Positions 52,589 through 61,133 of a stretch of DNA of 64,000 nt are shown here, piece after piece. Source of the stretch: Cyclobacteriaceae bacterium (GTDB taxonomy: Bacteria > Bacteroidota > Bacteroidia > Cytophagales > Cyclobacteriaceae). The position numbers and the translations under genes were made by a program. The notes beneath the pieces were generated by a model that did not search any database, had not been told where the DNA came from, and saw nothing but the letters and a program-made list of their open reading frames with translations. The stretch lies in the NCBI GenBank assembly GCA_020436085.1, contig JAGQYM010000013.1:27390-91389 (forward strand), read 5' to 3'. Every line of letters begins with the position of its first letter. Positions within the stretch are counted from its first letter, which is position 1.

Positions 52589-54064
52589 TTGAGCAAAGTC
52601 AGCCTGACCCGTCACCTTAGTCTTCTCGGCCTGGCATCTACGGGCATATGTTCGATGTTGGGCGCATCGATCTATGTTGTTCCTTTTATGATTCAAAAAA
52701 ATGTTCCCGGAATTGGCCCCTACGTGCTGCCAGCTTTTCTGTTTGCTGCTATACCAGCTCTTATGGCCGCATTCAGCTACAGCACACTGGCATCGGCCAT
52801 GCCGAGAGCAGGCGGCAGTTACATCTATGCAAGTCGTGGCCTATCACCCTACCTCGGTTTCGTTGCCAGTTTCTCTCAGTGGTTCGGATTGTCGATTGCA
52901 ATCGGGGTTATTTCATATGTCATTATTCCCTTCTTCAGAGATATCGCAAGCCAGGTTGACGCTCCTCAAATTGCCGGAGTGTTGGAGATGGGAATAGTAA
53001 GGGTGAGCTTGGCACTCCTGCTTTTGTGGACATTCGTTTACATCAACTTAAGAGGAGTCACCACCTATGAGCGAACTGTAATTCCATTGATGATCTTAAT
53101 GTTTGCGCTTGGCGCAATTGTAATAGTCAGTGGCTTCGTTTTCACGCAAGAAGAATTTATCAATGTAATGACACGTGAACACGGTATCAATGTCTCTCTT
53201 GAACCTGCGAAATTTCAATGGCCGGTTTTCTTTGCAGCCGCTGCTCTGCTCTTCTCAAGTTTTATTGGCTTTGATTCCATTGCTCAGGCAGGAGGCGAAG
53301 CAAAAAATCCAACCCGCAACCTACCCCTTGCCATTCTGATTGCAATCCTTTCGGTAGGATGTTTTTACTTTCTCTTTACAAGTTCTGTTTATCATGCTGT
53401 ACCCTGGCAGTTCGTTGCAGCACAGGCTATGCAACAAGACATTACCGCTGCCGGTATCCTTGGTTATTTTCTCCCTTCAAGTCTGGCGATTGCTATCGTG
53501 GTCGGAGCAGCGATAGCACTGCTCAATGATTTACCCGCGATGATTCTATCAGTCTCACGTCTTATGTTTGCGTGGGCGGAAGACGGAATTTTTCCCAGGT
53601 CAATTGCCAAAGTGGACACCAAATGGAAAACACCAAAAAATGCAATTGTCGCCAGCGGCCTGATGGCGTCAATCGGGATACTTGGAAGTCATTTCGCGGG
53701 TGACTTCTTCCTCGGCATCGACATCATGGTCACTTCAATGCTCGTGAATTTCTTGTTGATGTGTTTGACGGTAATCATTTTACCCAAACGGAATCCCTCT
53801 ATCGCGTCATCAATCACCGTGTTCAAAAATCGATCTGCTCAATTGTGCTTCTCTGTTTTCGGTGTATTGCTACTGTCCGTTTTCCTCGTGGTGCATATTG
53901 CCAAAGACCTTAGAAGCGAAGTCGATGCATGGTATTTCCACTCCACGCCTGTCTGGCTGATCGTGATGAGTATAGCCAGCTTCATCTACTTTAAAGAGAG
54001 AAAGCAGCTAACTCAAACCGGAGTCGATGTCAACTCCCTTTTTAACAACCTTCCACCAGAATAG
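52589..54064 (+). CDS. APC superfamily amino acid permease
   Basis: The 491-residue protein has about 12 membrane spans and the APC start pattern SLLGLASTGICSMLGASIYVVPFMIQ (the unwound first span), FSYSTLASAMPRAGGSYIYASRGL, and FSSFIGFDSIAQAGGEAKNPTRNLPLAI near span 6, which is a strong APC signature. It imports amino acids or amines by proton or substrate exchange. The start is a TTG (52589); the next ATG lies inside the first span. It is divergent from the K+ channel gene with 79 bp between starts. A cupin gene and an aldo/keto reductase-RidA gene lie downstream. Confidence 0.92.
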   Translation: MSKVSLTRHLSLLGLASTGICSMLGASIYVVPFMIQKNVPGIGPYVLPAFLFAAIPALMAAFSYSTLASAMPRAGGSYIYASRGLSPYLGFVASFSQWFGLSIAIGVISYVIIPFFRDIASQVDAPQIAGVLEMGIVRVSLALLLLWTFVYINLRGVTTYERTVIPLMILMFALGAIVIVSGFVFTQEEFINVMTREHGINVSLEPAKFQWPVFFAAAALLFSSFIGFDSIAQAGGEAKNPTRNLPLAILIAILSVGCFYFLFTSSVYHAVPWQFVAAQAMQQDITAAGILGYFLPSSLAIAIVVGAAIALLNDLPAMILSVSRLMFAWAEDGIFPRSIAKVDTKWKTPKNAIVASGLMASIGILGSHFAGDFFLGIDIMVTSMLVNFLLMCLTVIILPKRNPSIASSITVFKNRSAQLCFSVFGVLLLSVFLVVHIAKDLRSEVDAWYFHSTPVWLIVMSIASFIYFKERKQLTQTGVDVNSLFNNLPPE

Positions 54065-54082
54065 CCAAGTCAGTCAACTTAC

Positions 54083-54445
54083 TTAGATCCACTTCTGATC
54101 GTGTACCGTCTTCTCGTGTTCTACTGCTCCCGTATGAGCAGTGTCTTTGGGTTCAAACAAGAGCACCCATACTTCCTCCCCATTGGTTCTGGGGTTGTGC
54201 TCAACACCCTTCGGCACGATAATCATTTGTCCCTCTTTCACCACTTCAGTGCGATCACGGAAATCCATATAAAGTGTTCCTTTAAAAATCATGAACAACT
54301 CGTCCTCATTTTCGTGACTATGCCACACGAATTCATCTTTTACTTTAGCCAGTTTTACATACTGTCCATTGAGTTCACCGATAAGCTTTGGTGTCCACGT
54401 TTCAGAAAAGAGTGAGAATTTCTCCTTGATGTCTACTGGCTTCAT
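54083..54445 (-). CDS. Small cupin-domain protein
   Basis: This 120-residue protein is a single cupin: motif 1 in EFVWHSHENEDELFMIFKG (His-x-His, Glu) and motif 2 in MIIVPKGVEHNPRTNGEEVWVLLF (Pro-Gly-x-x-x-His). It starts with KPVDIKEKFSLFSETWTPKLIGELNG, typical of a group of stand-alone cytoplasmic cupins. The metal site appears complete. It is divergent from the aldo/keto reductase-RidA gene, with a spacer of 78 bp, and converges on the permease gene with 18 bp between stops. Confidence 0.9.
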   Translation of the reverse strand: MKPVDIKEKFSLFSETWTPKLIGELNGQYVKLAKVKDEFVWHSHENEDELFMIFKGTLYMDFRDRTEVVKEGQMIIVPKGVEHNPRTNGEEVWVLLFEPKDTAHTGAVEHEKTVHDQKWI

Positions 54446-54474
54446 TTACAGATATTTTAGATAGTAAAATGAGG

Positions 54475-54507
54475 TTTTGAACCCCTCAGAGGGTATTTTT
54501 AACCCCT
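54475..54507. promoter_or_regulatory. 21-bp-spaced direct repeat between cupin and AKR-RidA genes
   Basis: TTTTGAACCCCT (54475-54486) and TTTTTAACCCCT (54496-54507) match at 11 of 12 bases and are 21 bp apart, so on one face of the helix. Between them ACCC-CTCAGA-GGGT is symmetrical. It may be a regulator-binding site for the divergent pair. Confidence 0.35.
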
Positions 54508-54523
54508 GCGTAAAGATAAACAT

Positions 54524-55981
54524 ATGCCCTCGACTGAAAAGTGGACTTCTCTTTCTTCCTCACTCAAAGTGTCAAAAGTAATTACAGGGCTTTGGCAAGT
54601 AGCTGATTTGGAAAGAGATGGGAAATCGGTCGATCAGAATAAGATGGCTACAGGTATGAGCGCCTATGCTGATGCTGGGTTCACCACATTTGACATGGCC
54701 GACCACTATGGGTCTGCAGAGGAGATCGCTGGCTTGTTTGCCAACCAATACAAGGCTGCCCCAATTCAGCTGTTAACCAAATGGGTACCTAAGCCCGGTA
54801 AAGTTTCAAAGCAGGATGTGATTGATGCTGTTGATCGATCACTTACCAGAATGCAAGCTTCATCCCTGGATCTCCTTCAGTTCCATGCCTGGAATTATGC
54901 CGATCCTACCTGGCTCGATTGCCTCTTCTGGCTTGAGGAATTGAAGGCAAGCGGCAAGATCAAAAACCTGGGCGTTACCAACTTCGACACCGCACACCTT
55001 CGAATCGCCATAACATCCGGCATCGACATCATATCTAATCAGGTCTGCTATTCACTGTTGGATCAGCGTGCCTCTCAGTCGATGCGTGAGTTCTGCCTTT
55101 CTCACAATGTGAAGATACTGGCGTTCGGCACCATTGCCGGTGGGTTTCTTTCTGAAAAATGGCTTGGCAAACCTGAGCCTGAAATCACCGAATCATTATC
55201 ATGGTCGCAGATGAAATACAAAAGGTTCATCGATTTTGCCGGTGGATGGGATCTGTTTCAGTCTTTGCTTAGCGCACTGGATTCAGTCGCAAAAAAATAT
55301 GACCTTACCATACCACTTATCGCAAGTCGGTTTATACTTGAAGATCCAGCAGTTGGCGCAGTCATCATTGGTGCTCGCCCCGGCTTGAGCGACCACATTG
55401 ATGAAAACAAAAAGCTACTTGAGTTCTCACTCGACTCAGCAAGCACCAACAAAATAAAAGAAGCGATCTCTGCGTTCAGTGCAATTCCTGGAGATTGTGG
55501 AGATGAATATCGAAAGCCACCTTACCTGACTGCATCTGGAGATTTAAGCCATCATGTCGACAACATTCCTCCACCGTTTCCAACGGTCACTGATTCAACA
55601 GGAAAGATCAAAGCACTGAGTGGAACCGTTTGGGAAGATATGGCAGGGTTCTCAAGAGCCGTCAGAAAGGGAAATCGAATCCTGGTCTCCGGAACTACCG
55701 CAACACATGGAGACAAAGCAATTGGAGGAAAAGATCCCGCTGCACAAATGCATTTTGTGATTGATAAAATTGAAGGAGCATTGCAGTCACTCGGTGGCAC
55801 ACTGGACGATGTAGTACGAACACGCATTTATGTGAGTGACGTAGCCAACTGGGAACCAATCGCCCGTGCCCATGGTGAACGCTTCAAAAACATTCAGCCT
55901 GCCAATACACTGATCAATGCTAATCTCATTGGCGATGAGTACCTGATTGAAATGGAGGCTGAAGCCGAACTTTCTTCTTAG
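54524..55981 (+). CDS. Aldo/keto reductase fused to a RidA-family domain
   Basis: The 485-residue protein joins two domains. Residues 1 to about 320 are an aldo/keto reductase: FDMADHYGSAEEIAG (catalytic Asp and Tyr), LLTKWVPKP (Lys), LLQFHAWNY (His), and IIGARPGLSDHIDEN (NADPH site). Residues about 365-485 are a YjgF/YER057c/UK114 (RidA) domain: FSRAVRKGNRILVSGTTATHG, VIDKIEGALQSLGGTLDDVVRTRIYVSDV, GERFKNIQPANTLINANL and IEMEAEAEL. In RidA proper the PA-Arg-T Arg binds the imine substrate's carboxylate; here it is Asn (about residue 460). The fusion suggests that an imine or enamine is handled together with an aldehyde. Confidence 0.9.
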   Translation: MPSTEKWTSLSSSLKVSKVITGLWQVADLERDGKSVDQNKMATGMSAYADAGFTTFDMADHYGSAEEIAGLFANQYKAAPIQLLTKWVPKPGKVSKQDVIDAVDRSLTRMQASSLDLLQFHAWNYADPTWLDCLFWLEELKASGKIKNLGVTNFDTAHLRIAITSGIDIISNQVCYSLLDQRASQSMREFCLSHNVKILAFGTIAGGFLSEKWLGKPEPEITESLSWSQMKYKRFIDFAGGWDLFQSLLSALDSVAKKYDLTIPLIASRFILEDPAVGAVIIGARPGLSDHIDENKKLLEFSLDSASTNKIKEAISAFSAIPGDCGDEYRKPPYLTASGDLSHHVDNIPPPFPTVTDSTGKIKALSGTVWEDMAGFSRAVRKGNRILVSGTTATHGDKAIGGKDPAAQMHFVIDKIEGALQSLGGTLDDVVRTRIYVSDVANWEPIARAHGERFKNIQPANTLINANLIGDEYLIEMEAEAELSS

Positions 55982-55984
55982 CGA

Positions 55985-57895
55985 TTACTCAGCAGGAACC
56001 AGCCACGCTTTTCTAAGCTTCAGCTGGTCTGCGGTTGCATTCTCATCAAATGAAAGTTGATGGCGTTTATGTACTTCTATGACTTTCACTGGAGCCTCAA
56101 GTCTAACCTCTGCATAGTCACCGGATTCTGATTTCCTAAGTACAGTATAGGATATTGTACCTCCTTCTTTCATCGCAGCCTTATGGGTAGAAATGAACTC
56201 ACTGAACTCTGGACCTAATGCAGGTAGCTTTTCATCATTAACCTTCACGAGCATGTCTCCATTTTTCAGACCAAGTGCCTTGCCCTGTGCATTCATACGA
56301 TCCGTATTTTGAAAGGTAATCATTGGTGTTTCGTTGTATTGAGTGACCGTAACGTTGCTATTATCAAACCCCAGGCTCACATCTTTTTGAGCCACATCCT
56401 TTTCATATTTCACTCCTACATCTTTGAATATCGACTCCAGCGGTAGCGATGCCGAACCGGCAACATACGTCCGAAGGAACTCTTCAATTTCCGGATAGGT
56501 CAACTGCCCAATTTCTGTAAACAGTTGATCATCATTAAACGATTTATACTTTCCATATTTCTTCGACAAGTCTGCGATCAAATCCTGAAGTCCGTATTTG
56601 CTGTCGGACAGCTTACGTAGCTTGATGTCAAGACACATTCCGATGATGGCACCCTTTTGATAAACATTATAAAACTGGTCTCCATACTTATCGAGTACGT
56701 GCTCGCTAAACTCCGTAAAAGGGAGATCATCCTTAAACCCATCTGCGATGAGCAACTTCTGGCGCAAAATTCCCAAATACTGATCTGGCGTGATCAATTC
56801 ATACTTCACCTGCATGTTACCAGAGAAATATTCAGTAACTCCTTCATACAACCACAAGTGTTGAGACATCTTTGGATCGTTAAAATCAAAATGCCCTATT
56901 TCCTCCGAATGAATAGTAAGTGGAGTCACGATGTGAAAAAACTCATGAGCTGCAAAATCGCGAAGATTCTGCTTCATACGATCGATAGATCTCTCCGGCA
57001 TGTAATAGAATGATGAATAAGAATGCTCCAGTGCTCCGTATGAAGTCACCGGTTGATCTGTGAAGTAAAAAATGAAGGCATACTTCTCAACCGGCAGCGT
57101 GCCGCCAAGATATTCTTTCTGTGCCATCAAAACCTCCTTCACGCTATTGGCAATCTCCTTAGCGGAGATTACACCGTTAGGAGAATAAGACCCGATCAAT
57201 ACTTCGGTGTTGGCAACCTTGATAACCGCGGTATCAGTTTTTGCATACATCAAAGGAGAGTCAGCCAAACGATCGAAGTCCTCCGCCATAAATACATCTA
57301 CCCTTTTGTCTGGTCCAGGTTTAGCCTCCAACTTCAAATTTGACAGCGGCTCATTCGATTTCTCCGGTATTAATCCTGTTGAGCCATAGAAATCTTTTTG
57401 CCTTACAATATTGAAACGGAAAGGCGTCTGTTTCATTTGGTCAAAGTATCCAAAAAAACCACTGGGGTTCAGAACATAGTTTTTGTTCTCTTCAATGTTG
57501 GTGCCCGCTGGCCAAAAGACGTCCGGCCCTGCCAACTGAGTATCGAAAGTATCCTCAATCCAATAGCTGATCTTGTTCAGTTTTTTGGCGCTTTTTATTT
57601 TCCATGCATTAGTCTCCAGCTTCTCAACGGGAAGCGGATTCCCTTTTTTATCCAGTGCCTTAAAGTCTGATACGAACCGGCCATAATCCTGAACTGCATA
57701 AGTTCCCGGAATGATCTTCGGAAGGTAAAAGGTGATCTCATCCTGAGTAAGCGAAGGCGGAGACATTTCAACGTATAGCTTATCATCCACCACACGCGTT
57801 AGATCAACTGTATATTCATATGCCTTCTTCGATTGTGAGAAGGCTGCGAACGACAAACAAAGGCCGGCAATCAATAGAATTTTGCTTTTCATCAT
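55985..57895 (-). CDS. M61 family metallopeptidase with PDZ domain, exported
   Basis: The 636-residue protein has a signal peptide (to about residue 21, Phe-Ser-Gln), an N-terminal beta domain (YEYTVDLTRVVDDKLYVEMSPP, typical of M61), the zinc site HEFFH at residues 317-321 with the third ligand in LYEGVTEYFSG, and a C-terminal PDZ domain (about 520-600; ALGLKNGDMLVKVNDEKLPALG). Glycyl aminopeptidase-type members prefer N-terminal Gly or Ala. Met at residue 2 is an alternative start. Stop codons of this gene and the AKR-RidA gene are 3 bp apart. Confidence 0.93.
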   Translation of the reverse strand: MMKSKILLIAGLCLSFAAFSQSKKAYEYTVDLTRVVDDKLYVEMSPPSLTQDEITFYLPKIIPGTYAVQDYGRFVSDFKALDKKGNPLPVEKLETNAWKIKSAKKLNKISYWIEDTFDTQLAGPDVFWPAGTNIEENKNYVLNPSGFFGYFDQMKQTPFRFNIVRQKDFYGSTGLIPEKSNEPLSNLKLEAKPGPDKRVDVFMAEDFDRLADSPLMYAKTDTAVIKVANTEVLIGSYSPNGVISAKEIANSVKEVLMAQKEYLGGTLPVEKYAFIFYFTDQPVTSYGALEHSYSSFYYMPERSIDRMKQNLRDFAAHEFFHIVTPLTIHSEEIGHFDFNDPKMSQHLWLYEGVTEYFSGNMQVKYELITPDQYLGILRQKLLIADGFKDDLPFTEFSEHVLDKYGDQFYNVYQKGAIIGMCLDIKLRKLSDSKYGLQDLIADLSKKYGKYKSFNDDQLFTEIGQLTYPEIEEFLRTYVAGSASLPLESIFKDVGVKYEKDVAQKDVSLGFDNSNVTVTQYNETPMITFQNTDRMNAQGKALGLKNGDMLVKVNDEKLPALGPEFSEFISTHKAAMKEGGTISYTVLRKSESGDYAEVRLEAPVKVIEVHKRHQLSFDENATADQLKLRKAWLVPAE

Positions 57896-58086
57896 GGAAT
57901 GATAAGGTTCAAACGTCCTTTAATTAATACGGGTAATTACGAACTATCTATTGAAGTTGAGGCGGCTTCATTCTAGTCCAATATGTCCGTGTACGAAGAT
58001 TTTCGCAGGAAGTTACAGATCAGGTAACACGAGGATTTCGATTTAGTTTAAACCATAGATCAGCATGGCGTCATCGATTTTGGTTT

Positions 58087-58094
58087 TAACTTTG
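58087..58094 (+). promoter_or_regulatory. Candidate -7 box of the kinase-M23-aminotransferase gene
   Basis: TAACTTTG matches the Bacteroidota -7 consensus TAnnTTTG fully and is 20 bases upstream of the ATG at 58115. No good -33 box is seen. The rest of the 219-bp spacer (57896-58114) shows no other feature. Confidence 0.4.
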
Positions 58095-58114
58095 AAAGTT
58101 CACCCAACCTGATC

Positions 58115-61100
58115 ATGACCTATTCCCCCGAAGATGCTGCACACTTAATTAGAACACACTTCAGCTTGCAGGGAGAACTAACTCCGCTACCAGGTGAAAT
58201 AGACCTGAACTACAGGCTAGAAGCTTCTGATGGCGGACAATACACCTTCAAGATCGCCAACAGCAACGAGAAGCTTGAGAACCTGGAGTTTCAAAACGCA
58301 CTGATGAAGCACCTGAATACCGCTGGCTTGGGGCTTGATATTCCAAAGGTTGTTAATAGTATAACCGGCAATCCGATTTTAACAATTAAGGAAGGCGATC
58401 GTAGCCGATTTATCAGATTACTGACCTGGGTGGAAGGTCGACCTTTAGCTAAAGTAAATCCACATTCTACACACGTACTCAGGCAATTAGGCAGCCTTGT
58501 GGGCAGCCTGAGCAAAGCCCTTCAGGACTTCAGCCATCCGGCATCTGACCGATTTATCAAGTGGGATGTCGCCCGACTGAAGTGGATTGAGCCGCACGTA
58601 GCGAAGATGAAAGACAACGCAAGAAAGGACTTATTAAATCATTTCCTTTTGCTGCACCGTCAATGGGTTTTGCCCATTGAGTCTTCCCTCAGAAAGAGCG
58701 TCATCTACAATGACGCAAACGATTATAATGTACTGGTCAGCCATGATCCTATCGATCCCGTTATTCCTTCAGTCATCGACTTTGGTGATGCTGTTTACTC
58801 GCACACAGTAAATGATCTCGCGATCGCAATGGCTTATGGACTCATGCACAAGCCCGATCCCCTAGGCGCTGCGTTTCATATCGTAAAGGGATACCATGAA
58901 ATCTTCCCACTTCAGGATGAAGAGTTGAAGGCGCTGTTCTCTCTAACAGCAGCTCGTCTCCAGATCAGTGTAGTATGTTCAGAAATCAATCGCGAAGAAG
59001 AACCAGACAACATCTATCTACAAATTAGCGATCAGGGTGCCTGGGATTTGCTTGAAAAAATGAAGGGCATCTCTCCTTCGCTCGCATACTTCACTTTTCG
59101 CAATGCATGTGGTTTAGCTGCTCATCCGAGCCATCAACGATTCACACAATGGGCTTCAACCGCTTCGCTCCATCAACTCGTAAAAAACGATCCGGTAAAT
59201 GAAAGTCACTCGCTTGATTTGTCAGTTGGGAGCCTCGACCTGGGTGACCAGAATACGGTGCTTGACAGCCAGAGATTGCATTATAAAATTGCTGAGCTGA
59301 TCAATTCATCCGGAAAGAAACTTGCGATTGGAAAGTACAATGAACCACGTCCTTTTTACACATCGCAAGAGTTCAACTTCGAGGGTAATGAAGGACCGGA
59401 GTGGCGCACCGTTCACATCGGTCTCGACCTGTTTTTACCTGCGGGTGAAACAGTTTTTGCTCCGATTGATGGTGAAGTTGTAAGTGCTTCCGACAATGCG
59501 GGCGATCGAAACTATGGCCCCACTGTTATCCTAAAACATGATATTTTACCTGAGTTAACATTTTATACCCTTTATGGGCACCTCAGCCGGCAGTCGATCA
59601 AAAAACTAAAGCCTGGTGATAAGTTGACAGCTGGCTCCCCTATCGCCACACTTGGTGACCTTCATGAAAACGGTGGCTGGTCTCCTCACTTGCACTTCCA
59701 GATTATGCTCGACCTGCTTGACAACGAAGTTGACTTTCCGGGAGTAGCACGCCCATCAGTGAAAGAAATTTGGACAAGCATCTGCCCCGATCCATGGTGG
59801 CTAATTGCAAGCAAGCCATCATCAGTAACAGAACCTCGTGGAGAGCATGAACTCCGTCAATCCAGAAGCAAACATCTGGGAAAGAACCTGAGTCTCTCCT
59901 ACCAAAGGCCTCTCCAAATGGTGCGCGGCTTTCGCCAACATCTATATGATGCTACAGGCAGAAAATATTTGGATACGGTCAACAACGTTGCTCATGTCGG
60001 TCATGAACATCCGCGTGTGGTCGCAGCGGGTCAACGGCAGATGGCTGTGCTCAATACCAACACTCGATATCTTCACAAGAATGTCATTGAGTTTACCGAA
60101 GAGTTACTAAAGACATTTCCAGACGAGTTGAGTGTTGCCTACCTGGTCAACTCAGGCAGCGAGGCCAACGAACTCGCGCTTCGTATGGCAAAGACTTACA
60201 CCAACCGAAAAGACATGATCGTAGTCGAGGTTGGGTACCATGGTAATACGAACGCATGTGTAGAAATTAGTTCGTACAAGTTTGACGGCAAAGGTGGAAA
60301 AGGCCCCTCTGATCACATCCATGTTGTACCAATTCCAGACATCTATCGCGGAAAATATGCTTCCGAGCCAGATGCAGGCAAAAAGTATGCTGTACACATA
60401 GATGACGCGATCAAGACCATGAAGGCCAAGGGCACTGCTCCAGCAGCCTTCATCTGTGAGTCAATTTTGAGTTGTGGCGGCCAGGTTGTGCTGCCCGAGA
60501 GTTATCTGAAGGAAGCCTACAGAACGGTCCGGGCTGCCGGTGGTGTGTGTATTGCAGACGAAGTGCAAACAGGCTGCGGCCGAGTGGGAACGCATTTTTG
60601 GGCTTTTGAAACACAGGGCGTTACACCCGATATAGTGACGATTGGTAAACCCATCGGCAACGGACACCCGCTTGGAGTAGTCGTCACAACAAGGTCGATC
60701 GCTGACGCTTTTGCCAACGGAATGGAATACTTCAATACGTTTGGAGGCAATCCTGTGTCAAGTGCCATCGGCCTTGAAGTACTCAAGGTCATCAAAGATG
60801 AAGGCCAGCAAGCTAATGCAGTCACCGCTGGCACATATCTCACCGATGAACTTAATAAGCTAAAAAAGCAACATACCATTATCGGGGACGTGAGAGGTAT
60901 GGGCCTTTTCCTCGGTATCGAGTTGGTATTAGATAAGAATAAAACACCTGGCACAAAGCAGGCATCTTACCTCGCCAATCGAATGCGAGAGCTGGGAATC
61001 CTCATGAGCACAGACGGCCCCTACGAAAACGTTCTTAAGATAAAACCCCCCATGGTGTTCGAGAGCAATGACGCTGACTTCCTTTTGTCGACACTTGATC

Positions 61101-61132
61101 GGGTGCTGAAAGAGGATTTTCTAAAAATTTGA
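58115..61132 (+). CDS. Trifunctional fusion: APH-type kinase, M23 peptidase, class III aminotransferase-fold lyase
   Basis: The 1005-residue protein joins three domains. Residues 1-330 are an aminoglycoside-phosphotransferase/hydroxylysine-kinase-type domain with [11 protein letters not shown] (catalytic Asp200) and [11 protein letters not shown]. Residues about 415-555 are an M23 (LytM) domain with intact zinc ligands His434 and Asp438 (HIGLD) and His525-x-His527 (SPHLHF). Residues about 590-1005 are a class III aminotransferase fold: [33 protein letters not shown]-like and [14 protein letters not shown] with PLP Lys845. The relatives are AGXT2L1/PHYKPL ammoniophospholyases and HYKK kinases; similar fusions are known. 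It has no signal peptide. Probable chemistry is phosphorylation of a hydroxy-amine, then elimination of phosphate and ammonia. Confidence 0.9.
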   Translation: MTYSPEDAAHLIRTHFSLQGELTPLPGEIDLNYRLEASDGGQYTFKIANSNEKLENLEFQNALMKHLNTAGLGLDIPKVVNSITGNPILTIKEGDRSRFIRLLTWVEGRPLAKVNPHSTHVLRQLGSLVGSLSKALQDFSHPASDRFIKWDVARLKWIEPHVAKMKDNARKDLLNHFLLLHRQWVLPIESSLRKSVIYNDANDYNVLVSHDPIDPVIPSVIDFGDAVYSHTVNDLAIAMAYGLMHKPDPLGAAFHIVKGYHEIFPLQDEELKALFSLTAARLQISVVCSEINREEEPDNIYLQISDQGAWDLLEKMKGISPSLAYFTFRNACGLAAHPSHQRFTQWASTASLHQLVKNDPVNESHSLDLSVGSLDLGDQNTVLDSQRLHYKIAELINSSGKKLAIGKYNEPRPFYTSQEFNFEGNEGPEWRTVHIGLDLFLPAGETVFAPIDGEVVSASDNAGDRNYGPTVILKHDILPELTFYTLYGHLSRQSIKKLKPGDKLTAGSPIATLGDLHENGGWSPHLHFQIMLDLLDNEVDFPGVARPSVKEIWTSICPDPWWLIASKPSSVTEPRGEHELRQSRSKHLGKNLSLSYQRPLQMVRGFRQHLYDATGRKYLDTVNNVAHVGHEHPRVVAAGQRQMAVLNTNTRYLHKNVIEFTEELLKTFPDELSVAYLVNSGSEANELALRMAKTYTNRKDMIVVEVGYHGNTNACVEISSYKFDGKGGKGPSDHIHVVPIPDIYRGKYASEPDAGKKYAVHIDDAIKTMKAKGTAPAAFICESILSCGGQVVLPESYLKEAYRTVRAAGGVCIADEVQTGCGRVGTHFWAFETQGVTPDIVTIGKPIGNGHPLGVVVTTRSIADAFANGMEYFNTFGGNPVSSAIGLEVLKVIKDEGQQANAVTAGTYLTDELNKLKKQHTIIGDVRGMGLFLGIELVLDKNKTPGTKQASYLANRMRELGILMSTDGPYENVLKIKPPMVFESNDADFLLSTLDRVLKEDFLKI

Positions 61133-61133
61133 T

